Below are positions 58,530 through 64,000 of a stretch of DNA of 64,000 bases, one piece after another. Position numbers and translations under genes: made by a program. The stretch is taken from assembly GCF_010119935.1 (NCBI RefSeq), contig NZ_CP048209.1, positions 4,281,001 to 4,345,000 of the forward strand. The letters are read 5' to 3'. Under the pieces are notes generated by a model, which made no database searches, was not told the origin of the DNA, and was given only the letters and a program-made list of their open reading frames with translations. How positions within the stretch are numbered: position 1 is the first letter of the stretch; each line of letters begins with the position of its first letter. This DNA is from Paenibacillus lycopersici. Lineage in GTDB: Bacteria > Bacillota > Bacilli > Paenibacillales > Paenibacillaceae.

Positions 58530-58680
58530 GGAAAACACTCCCTATGCAAGATCTATACTTGCATTATAAGCCAACGCTCGGCTTATTAGCCAGCAGCCTG
58601 CCGCGGGAAGTTCGGACAAATCGTGACAGTTCCGTGACGGCGGATCCGCGGCATCCGCGTCGGCAGGCTTCCCGTATCCG

Positions 58681-59106
58681 TTACAGGCCTTGGATCGTCG
58701 CGACATGCGACCTCTTGCTCGCAGGCCGCTTCCGCAGCTTGATCTTGAGCACGACGCCGTCGTATTGCGCCTGGCATGTTCGCGGCAGCACCAGCTTCGG
58801 CAGGCGGATCAGCTCATTCCCGCCGCCGGGCAGGCCGCTCAGCTTCAGGCGGTCTTCCTTCGCGATCAGCCGGACATCCGCCACTTCGACCGCTTCCCCG
58901 ATCGGGTAGGTTACGATCACGTACCGCTTCGTTTCGACGACGTTGGCGTTCGACGTCTGCAGCGCCGCCGATGCCGCCGGCAGCGCCTTGTTCATCATGC
59001 CGCGAACGTAACTCTCGATCCACTCCGACTGCTTGAACATATCGAACCCTTTGGGCAGCTGCTGCTTCTCCATCCATTGCTCCAATTCTTCCCAATTCAG
59101 CGCCAT
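58681..59106 (-). CDS. Hsp20-like (alpha-crystallin domain) protein
   Basis: 141 residues. After a helical N-terminus (MALNWEELEQWMEKQQLPKG), an alpha-crystallin-like beta sandwich follows: YVIVTYPIGEAVEVADVRLIAKEDRLKLSGLPGG, then LPRTCQAQYDGVVLKIKLRKR, with an I/V-x-I/V tail motif. Several Bacillus spore proteins (CotM, CotP, GerT) have this fold. It is divergent from the gerP operon, so a role in the spore coat is plausible but inferred. GGAGGG lies about 7 bp before the ATG. Confidence 0.75.
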   Translation of the reverse strand: MALNWEELEQWMEKQQLPKGFDMFKQSEWIESYVRGMMNKALPAASAALQTSNANVVETKRYVIVTYPIGEAVEVADVRLIAKEDRLKLSGLPGGGNELIRLPKLVLPRTCQAQYDGVVLKIKLRKRPASKRSHVATIQGL

Positions 59107-59192
59107 AACCGATCCCTCCGCTCCATTCGCATGCTTCATCTATATGCATGCGCCCATGCGTCCGCCACAACCGCCGCTTCCTGCCGGAAGTC

Positions 59193-59219
59193 ACCACTGG
59201 GCGAATGCCGCATAAGATG
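59193..59219 (+). promoter_or_regulatory. SigK-like promoter of the gerP operon
   Basis: AC (59193-59194), 16 bp, CATAAGATG (59211-59219), close to the SigK consensus AC-N16/17-CATANNNTA. The gerP operon of B. subtilis is transcribed by SigK RNA polymerase in the mother cell. Confidence 0.6.
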
Positions 59220-59261
59220 TAACATCTGCTCGCTGAATTTCCATAGAAGGAGTGTCTCCTT

Positions 59262-59498
59262 ATGCCCGCCATCGTCGGTTTCGTCAAAGTCATCAGCGTC
59301 GGCTCGAGCGCCATCGTTCAATTCGGCGATTCCGTGCAGCTGTCGCCGACGAGTTCTTCCAAAACGTACGCGGGTTCCGGTTCGTTCCTGACCGGCAGCC
59401 TGGCGAATTCCAACAACGCCGTCAGCGCTACGAACACGAGCGACCCCGACGTTCAGGACAATACGAACAATGAAGTCGCGACAGGGGTCAACGTGTAA
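59262..59498 (+). CDS. gerPA: Spore germination protein GerPA (GerPA/GerPF family)
   Basis: 78 residues of the GerPA/PF family: MPAIVGFVKVISVGSSAIVQFGD, then SKTYAGSGSFLTGSLANSNN and the C-terminal TNTSDPDVQDN. GerP proteins are assembled in the inner spore coat and help nutrients reach the germinant receptors. It is first in the operon and its stop codon overlaps the next start (TAATG). GerPA and GerPF are paralogues; the position favours GerPA. AGAAGGAG lies about 9 bp before the ATG. Confidence 0.92.
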   Translation: MPAIVGFVKVISVGSSAIVQFGDSVQLSPTSSSKTYAGSGSFLTGSLANSNNAVSATNTSDPDVQDNTNNEVATGVNV

Positions 59499-59698
59499 TG
59501 AATCTGACGGTTCATCAGTGCATCACCATTCATCAGCTTCGAGTAGACAGCGTCACGAACTCCTCCGTCCTGCAAGTCGGGACGGCGGGGTCCATCGCTT
59601 CCAATTCCCAGATGTTCAATACGGGCGGCTTCACGGAACCGGCCCCTCAGCTCGAGGAGAATCCCGTCAACTTCGTGCCGCTGCCGAACCCTCATTAA
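59498..59698 (+). CDS. gerPB: Spore germination protein GerPB
   Basis: 66 residues: MNLTVHQCITIHQLRVDSVT, SSVLQVGTAGSI and NTGGFTEPAP, the usual GerPB pattern. It overlaps the gerPA stop by one base and is followed by gerPC after 18 bp. It is part of the coat-located GerP set that controls permeability to germinants. No signal peptide; one cysteine (Cys8). Confidence 0.92.
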   Translation: MNLTVHQCITIHQLRVDSVTNSSVLQVGTAGSIASNSQMFNTGGFTEPAPQLEENPVNFVPLPNPH

Positions 59699-59716
59699 AG
59701 CCGGAGGTGCCTGCAA

Positions 59717-60718
59717 ATGCAAAGCGATGCCCAGAGGACCCCGTCGCCATGGCAAGCGGTCATGGGACTCAACCAATACGTGCAGCAGCTGCAGTGCCAG
59801 ATCAACGACCAGCAGGCGCTAATCAACCGGTTAACCCAGCAGCTTGACATGTTGAACGAACGTATCATGGCGGTCGAAAATAAGCCTTATTACCACGTCG
59901 ACACGATTCAATATCATTTTGACCAACTGAAAGTGGAGAAGCTGTCCGGGACGCTCAACATCGGCATGTCGGCGCCGAGCGAGGATCAGATCAAAGAGAT
60001 CGGACAACTGGTCATGCCGGCGGGCGGCGGAGACGGCGGGATTGGCGGGAACGCCGGGAATGCCGGAAATGCTGCGAACGCAGGGAACGCAGGGAACGCC
60101 TCGAGTGCCGTGAATCACGTGAATGCCGGAAGTGCCGGGAATGCCGGGAATCACATGAACGGCATCAAAACGGCGTACCCGGCGCATGCCGCGAGCGCAG
60201 GCAGCGCGGCGAACGGCGGCAACGGCTGGAACGGCCTCGTCAGCAACGGCGCGGCCATCGGCAACGGCGGCATTGTCGTGAACGAGCCCAAATCGCCTTC
60301 GGAACCGAAGACCGATCCGCAAGCGACCAACACGCCGCATCAGTTCCCTGCGCCCGCCTCGCTCGGCATCCCGCCCGCGGTCACGCCCGCGCCGCCGTAT
60401 CCGGAAATCCGCCGCGTCATCGACTGCTACCTGGATCAGAGCGCGCCGCTGAATTTGCAGCGGTTCGAGGCGGAAGCCGGCATCTCCCTGGATCCTTACC
60501 ATCGGAGACTGGTCATTGAAGATATCCGGAAACAAATGAGTCAGCGCATTCAGTTCTATATCCAGACGCTGTCCCGCGAATCCGAAGGCGAGCACGATCA
60601 AGGCCCGGCAGCCGCAGGCTCCGAGCCGGGCCTCCCGGACGAAGTGATCCGCAAGACGGAGCGCGATATCGACATGGCGTTGAAGAACTACGTCCGCCGT
60701 CTGACGTCGAGCCCGTAA
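59717..60718 (+). CDS. gerPC: Spore germination protein GerPC with a Gly/Asn/Ala-rich insert
   Basis: 333 residues, well above the ~200 of Bacillus GerPC. The N-terminal coiled coil (QYVQQLQCQINDQQALINRL) and the YHVDTIQYHFDQLKVEKLSGTLNIG block are typical, as is the C-terminal PEIRRVIDCYLDQSAPLNLQRF and IEDIRKQMSQRIQFYIQTL. Between them, about 101-225 is low complexity: GNAGNAGNAANAGNAGN repeats, then Gly/Asn and Pro-rich segments. The insert accounts for the extra length. The tail with LPDEVIRKTERDIDMALKNYVRRL is also conserved. In the GerP set GerPC is probably a structural part. Confidence 0.93.
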   Translation: MQSDAQRTPSPWQAVMGLNQYVQQLQCQINDQQALINRLTQQLDMLNERIMAVENKPYYHVDTIQYHFDQLKVEKLSGTLNIGMSAPSEDQIKEIGQLVMPAGGGDGGIGGNAGNAGNAANAGNAGNASSAVNHVNAGSAGNAGNHMNGIKTAYPAHAASAGSAANGGNGWNGLVSNGAAIGNGGIVVNEPKSPSEPKTDPQATNTPHQFPAPASLGIPPAVTPAPPYPEIRRVIDCYLDQSAPLNLQRFEAEAGISLDPYHRRLVIEDIRKQMSQRIQFYIQTLSRESEGEHDQGPAAAGSEPGLPDEVIRKTERDIDMALKNYVRRLTSSP

Positions 60719-60737
60719 GACAGGAAGGAGAATGACC

Positions 60738-61037
60738 ATGCAGCTCAACGTCGTGAATCATGTGCTGGCCGTCGGCAGCATCCAGCTGACGGCCGTCGCG
60801 AGCGCCTCGATCCTGCAGATCGGGGATACGCAGACGGTCTCGCTCGTATCCATGTTCGACACGCCGCCGGAATCCGTCATCGTCGGACCGATCGCGCCGC
60901 TGGAAGCGCCGGAAGGCGCCGAATCGGCCGAAGGCGAAAGCGATGCGTTCAAACAGGAGGCGCAGGAAATCGCCGAAGCCGTAAACGGACAGCCGAGCGG
61001 CATCGTTCCGGCCCGCCGGGAGCGGACGAATGGTTAG
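60738..61037 (+). CDS. gerPD: Spore germination protein GerPD
   Basis: 99 residues: MQLNVVNHVLAVGSIQLTAVAS, SILQIGDTQTVSLVSMFDTPPESV and an acidic tail that extends beyond the Bacillus length. The ATG at 60738 follows AAGGAG by about 8 bp; an ATG 6 bp earlier is too close to it. Its end overlaps the gerPE start by 8 bp. The beta-rich core resembles the other small GerP proteins. Confidence 0.9.
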   Translation: MQLNVVNHVLAVGSIQLTAVASASILQIGDTQTVSLVSMFDTPPESVIVGPIAPLEAPEGAESAEGESDAFKQEAQEIAEAVNGQPSGIVPARRERTNG

Positions 61038-61536
61038 ACCGGCCGGCCGGCAGCCGGCGGCCGGCGACCTATCGGACTATCCCGTGCGCGTCTCGGAGGT
61101 CGGCGGCGTCTGCCTGACAAGCATCGGCACGTCGTCGATCGCGCAGTTCGGCGACCGGGCTGACGTCGATGCCAATCTTCGCGCCATCGCCGTACAGCGG
61201 GAGTCCGATCACTTGGATAAGGACAATGTCTACTTCGAGTCGTACGATCTGTTCTCCCAGCCCGTTCCGCTGCCGACTCCTTGGCTGCTCGCCGCCGCGC
61301 AGGATCCGGTCGACATGCGGACCATCAACCGCGAGCCGCGGATCAGCGTCGGCTGCATCGATGTCATCGCGATCAGCGGCTCCGCCCTCGTGCTTGTCGG
61401 CAACGGCTTGAACACGAAGGGCCAGTCGCGCATCAGCAACATCCGGCAGTTCGCGAAACCGCCGATGCGCTATTACGGCACGGGCTGCTGTCCGCCAATG
61501 CAGGACCGCCCGCGGAACGACCGACCGTCCGTCTAG
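61030..61536 (+). CDS. gerPE: Spore germination protein GerPE
   Basis: 168 residues: YPVRVSEVGGVCLTSIGTSSIAQFGDRADVDANLRAIAVQRE, DNVYFESYDLFSQP and RISVGCIDVIAISGSALVLVGN, all typical of GerPE. It starts with an ATG inside gerPD (8-bp overlap), so translation is coupled. No gerPF follows; the next gene is a YjcZ-type peptide after about 117 bp. The C-terminal Cys-Cys-Pro-Pro (GTGCCPPMQD) may cross-link in the coat. Confidence 0.92.
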   Translation: MVRPAGRQPAAGDLSDYPVRVSEVGGVCLTSIGTSSIAQFGDRADVDANLRAIAVQRESDHLDKDNVYFESYDLFSQPVPLPTPWLLAAAQDPVDMRTINREPRISVGCIDVIAISGSALVLVGNGLNTKGQSRISNIRQFAKPPMRYYGTGCCPPMQDRPRNDRPSV

Positions 61537-61653
61537 GCGAATGCGCAAATATATCTGTACCCCGTACAAACGTCCAAACGATTCCGCCTCGCCGACATAT
61601 ATTGCTTATGTGATAAGAAACATCACAAATTAACCACTCAGGAGGTATGTACA

Positions 61654-61782
61654 GTGGGATACATGAACGGTGTAGGCGGCGCAGGAATCGGTTGCGGACC
61701 AGGCGTTCTTTGGACTGGTGCGGGAGTAATCCTCGTTCTCTATATTTTGCTCGTAATCGTTCTTCGCGGCGGTTTCTGGTAA
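61654..61782 (+). CDS. YjcZ-type sporulation peptide
   Basis: A 42-residue membrane peptide: GYMNGVGGAGIGCGPG leads into one hydrophobic helix (VLWTGAGVILVLYILLVIVL) and ends RGGFW. The Gly-rich start, single helix and short basic end are the YjcZ/YtrI-like small sporulation family pattern. It starts with GTG; a perfect AGGAGG lies 8 bp upstream. It follows gerPE and may be read as part of the same sporulation programme, although a 6-bp hairpin (TGTGAT/ATCACA, 61610-61627) and its own leader lie between. Confidence 0.85.
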   Translation: MGYMNGVGGAGIGCGPGVLWTGAGVILVLYILLVIVLRGGFW

Positions 61783-61803
61783 ACCCGGACCCCTCTGTGA
61801 CGC

Positions 61804-61836
61804 AAAAGCGGTTCTGCCGACGGGCAGAGCCGTTTT
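61804..61836 (+). terminator. Terminator of the YjcZ-type gene
   Basis: AAAAGCGGTTCTGCC pairs with GGCAGAGCCGTTTTT (with one G-U and one mismatch), followed by TTTTT. Confidence 0.82.
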
Positions 61837-61912
61837 TGGCGCTTGGCCGGCGGATCGGCAGTCGGAACGAACGCGTAATTGCCGGTCCCCTTCGGCGCTG
61901 AACGCCGTGTAC

Positions 61913-61953
61913 GAAGAAGAGCTTCCGGCACGCTAAGCCGAAAGCTCTTCTTC
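61913..61953. terminator. Terminator of the thrS unit
   Basis: GAAGAAGAGCTT pairs with AAGCTCTTCTTC around an inner CGGC/GCCG stem, 32 bp past the stop of the last minus-strand gene. Confidence 0.7.
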
Positions 61954-61984
61954 ATTGTTGCCGCGTTTGCCGCTTCCGCCGTCG

Positions 61985-62188
61985 TTACAGCAGCGGAATA
62001 TAGACATCCACTTCATCCGGCCAGACCGGCTTGTGCACCCGATAGACTTCGAGCGACATGCCGCGCTTATTGTTCTGCAGCCCCTTTGCCCGCAAATAGG
62101 CGCGCAGGACGTCGTATGGATCCTCGCCTTTCGCCCTCGCGATCCTTCTTATGCGCGGCGCTGCCTTCGCGACCACCAGCACCGGCAT
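61985..62188 (-). CDS. Small hypothetical protein coupled to thrS
   Basis: 67 residues starting MPVLVVAKAAPRIRRIARAK, basic, ending KPVWPDEVDVYIPLL. Its ATG overlaps the thrS stop codon (TGATG), so it is probably translated by reinitiation. The last 20 residues resemble the final beta strand of GyrI-like/AraC effector-binding domains (PxExDVYIPL), so it may be a remnant or a mini-domain; the resemblance is weak. I assign no function. Confidence 0.55.
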   Translation of the reverse strand: MPVLVVAKAAPRIRRIARAKGEDPYDVLRAYLRAKGLQNNKRGMSLEVYRVHKPVWPDEVDVYIPLL

Positions 62189-64000
62189 CAGCTTCGCGCC
62201 GCCGCTTCCGCCTGCAGGAGGGCAGCCAGCTCGCCCACCGCGAACGCGCCGATATCCCCTTCTCCCCGCTTCCGCACGGACACCGTTCCGGCATCGCGCT
62301 CCGCCTCGCCGATCACGAGCATATACGGCACTTTCTCCAACTGCGCCCCGCGTATCCGGTAGCCCAGCTTCTCCGGCCGCTCATCGATTTCGGCGCGCAG
62401 TCCGGCATCTTCAAGCCGCGCCCTGACGTCGCGGGCAATCGCCAGATCCCGCTCCGACACGGGAATGATCTTCGCCTGCACCGGGGCGAGCCAGAGCGGG
62501 AACGCGCCGGCGTAATGCTCCGTCAGGATGCCGACGAACCGGTCGATCGAGCCGTAGACCGCGCGGTGGATGACGATCGGGCGGTGCTTCTGCCCGTCCT
62601 CGCCCACGTAGGCAAGATCGAATTTCTCCGGCATCTGGGCATCGAGCTGCACCGTCGCGCACTGCCAGCTGCGGCCGATCGCGTCGCGGATATGGAAATC
62701 GATCTTCGGGCCGTAGAACGCGCCGTCGCCCGGATTGAGCGTGTACGCGATGCCGCGCTCCCGCAGCACGCCCTCCAGGGAACGCTCCGCGCGCGCCCAC
62801 AGCTCCTCTCCGCCCATGGCGTCTTCCGGTCTTGTCGACAGCTCGATCCGGTAGGAGAAACCGAACACGACGTACATGTCATCGATCAGCGCGATGATGC
62901 GCCCGATTTCGTCTTCGATCTGGTCCGGCCGCACGAACAGATGCGCATCGTCCTGGCAGAACGTCCGCACGCGCAGCATTCCGTTCAGCGCTCCGGAGAA
63001 TTCGTGGCGGTGCACCTGACCGAATTCCGCGAGCCGGATCGGCAGCTCCCTGTAGGAGCGCAGCCGGTTCTTATAGACGAGATAGTGGCCGGGGCAGTTC
63101 ATTGGCTTGAGCGCGTAATCCGTTTCGTCCACCTTCGTGAAATACATATTGTCCTTGTAATGCTCCCAGTGACCGGACTGCTCCCACAGCCGCCGGTTCA
63201 TCATGAACGGCGTGCGGACCTCCTCGTAGCCCCGCTTCCGTCCGAACTCGCGGGCGAAAGCTTCCAGCTGCGTGCGCACGACCATGCCCTTGGGCAGGAA
63301 GAACGGCATGCCCGGCGCCTCATCGGAGAACATGAACAGCTCAAGCTCCTTGCCGAGCCTCCGGTGATCGCGCTTCTTGATTTCCTCCAGCAGCGCGAGA
63401 TGATGCTCCAGCTGCGCCTTCTTCAGAAACGCCGTGCCGTAAATGCGCTGCAGCACGGCGTTGTTCGCGTCGCCGCGCCAATACGCGCCCGCGACGCTAA
63501 GCAGCTTGAACGCCTTGATCCGGCCCGTCGACGGCAGATGCGGCCCCCGGCACAGGTCGACGAACTCCCCCTGCTCGTAGGCGGAAATTTCCGCATCGGC
63601 GGGCAGGTCCCGAATCAGCTCCAGCTTCAGCCGCTCCCCCCGCGCCTCGAACAGCGCGTTAGCCTCTTCCCTGCCGAGCACCCGGCGGACGATAGGCAGG
63701 TTCTCGCGCGCGATCGCCTCCATTTCCTTCTCGATCGCGCGCAGATCGGCCGGCGTCAGCGGCCGGTCAGCCGCGAGGTCGTAGTAGAAGCCGTCCTGGA
63801 CGACGGGTCCGATGCCAAGCTGAATCTCTTCCCTGCCGGCATAGAGCCGTTTGACCGCATGCGCCAGCAAATGGGCCGCGCTGTGCCGGTAAATGTCCAG
63901 CCCGTCATCGCTTTCCAGCGGCACGATCTCGACAGTGCCGTCTTCGTCTCCGATGACGTAGCTCAGATCCACCAGCTTCCCGTCCACTCTCCCGGCGACG
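62188..64000 (-). CDS. thrS: Threonyl-tRNA synthetase (5' end cut off by window)
   Basis: About 604 residues visible; the reading frame stays open to the window edge, and the end of the TGS domain (RVDGKLVDLSYVI) is seen, so about 40 N-terminal residues are missing. The editing domain has HSAAHLLAHAVKRLY; the catalytic core has KPMNCPGHYLVYK (zinc Cys) and RLAEFGQVHRHEFSGALNGMLRVR; the anticodon-binding domain follows. It charges tRNA-Thr and edits mischarged Ser. The long-branch pattern suggests a ThrZ-like isozyme, but I cannot decide. A T-box, if any, would lie outside the window. Confidence 0.94.
   Translation of the reverse strand, partial: VAGRVDGKLVDLSYVIGDEDGTVEIVPLESDDGLDIYRHSAAHLLAHAVKRLYAGREEIQLGIGPVVQDGFYYDLAADRPLTPADLRAIEKEMEAIARENLPIVRRVLGREEANALFEARGERLKLELIRDLPADAEISAYEQGEFVDLCRGPHLPSTGRIKAFKLLSVAGAYWRGDANNAVLQRIYGTAFLKKAQLEHHLALLEEIKKRDHRRLGKELELFMFSDEAPGMPFFLPKGMVVRTQLEAFAREFGRKRGYEEVRTPFMMNRRLWEQSGHWEHYKDNMYFTKVDETDYALKPMNCPGHYLVYKNRLRSYRELPIRLAEFGQVHRHEFSGALNGMLRVRTFCQDDAHLFVRPDQIEDEIGRIIALIDDMYVVFGFSYRIELSTRPEDAMGGEELWARAERSLEGVLRERGIAYTLNPGDGAFYGPKIDFHIRDAIGRSWQCATVQLDAQMPEKFDLAYVGEDGQKHRPIVIHRAVYGSIDRFVGILTEHYAGAFPLWLAPVQAKIIPVSERDLAIARDVRARLEDAGLRAEIDERPEKLGYRIRGAQLEKVPYMLVIGEAERDAGTVSVRKRGEGDIGAFAVGELAALLQAEAAARS

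Noticed and set aside
60040-60160. CRISPR-like array in gerPC
   Set aside because: The 9-bp repeats are in frame inside a coding gene and have no spacers.

Overview
The window looks like chromosomal DNA from a spore-forming Gram-positive of the Paenibacillaceae (Paenibacillus or Cohnella-like). It is GC-rich for a Firmicute, with AGGAGG-type ribosome binding sites and TTGACA/TATAAT-type promoters. It carries a gerP spore-germination operon, a YjcZ-type sporulation peptide, RicF/YlbG, YlaN, CcpA, a T-box tyrosyl-tRNA synthetase, a bacillithiol-linked YtxJ protein, and several gene neighbourhoods also known from Bacillus subtilis. It is mostly ordinary core genome. I see no prophage, insertion sequence, CRISPR array, rRNA or tRNA.

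Layout. 1-8 kb: a cut MerR regulator, an intergenic repeat zone, a SERCA-type Ca2+ ATPase facing rqcH, then a LysR/PHP-phosphoesterase pair. 8-13.2 kb: a hypothetical gene, ylbG-ricF, and a two-gene XPB helicase operon. 13.3-17.5 kb: a carbohydrate ABC importer (two permeases and a lipoprotein binding protein) led by a small unknown gene, with a dyad-covered promoter and a cre-like site. 17.6-25.8 kb: CBS protein, M20 amidohydrolase, YugN, FtsW-type flippase, Asp23 protein, Ca2+/H+ antiporter, YlaN, an HPr-like protein without its histidine, M29 aminopeptidase and a lipoprotein. 26-33 kb: a GAF-GGDEF diguanylate cyclase, rpsD with its leader, and a cluster of a GH172/DUF2961 enzyme, two AraC regulators and a PhyH dioxygenase. 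33-40.3 kb: a SigW-type floT/nfeD operon, tyrS with T-box, and a class A penicillin-binding protein with two FnIII domains. 40.4-48.2 kb: acetate and carbon control (acsA, acuA, acuC, mtnN, ccpA, ytxJ, a zinc-finger gene), VanZ and DJ-1. 48.3-58.5 kb: ptsI-ptsG, a novel repeat protein, CoA-binding protein, aroA-aroK, gnd and small unknowns. 58.6-61.8 kb: Hsp20-like gene, gerPA-E and YjcZ. 61.9-64 kb: a threonyl-tRNA synthetase cut by the window end, coupled to a small gene.

How the genes fit together. CcpA, the acsA and acuAC genes, a PTS enzyme I/EII pair and the sugar ABC operon make a carbon-catabolite theme. I read cre-like sites at acsA, upstream of the ccpA operon, and inside the ABC operon. 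The most unusual items are: a Gln/Ser/Tyr-rich protein with seven PVISHxG repeats behind a strongly folded leader; an HPr-like protein that keeps the regulatory-serine region but lacks the phosphotransfer histidine; an XPB helicase whose overlapping partner shares its accessory domain; an EPSP synthase with an altered PEP-site loop; and a GerPC carrying about 125 residues of Gly/Asn/Ala-rich insert. Start codons were chosen by ribosome binding site and, where possible, by the position of a promoter. Motif positions were counted by hand and may be off by a residue or two.
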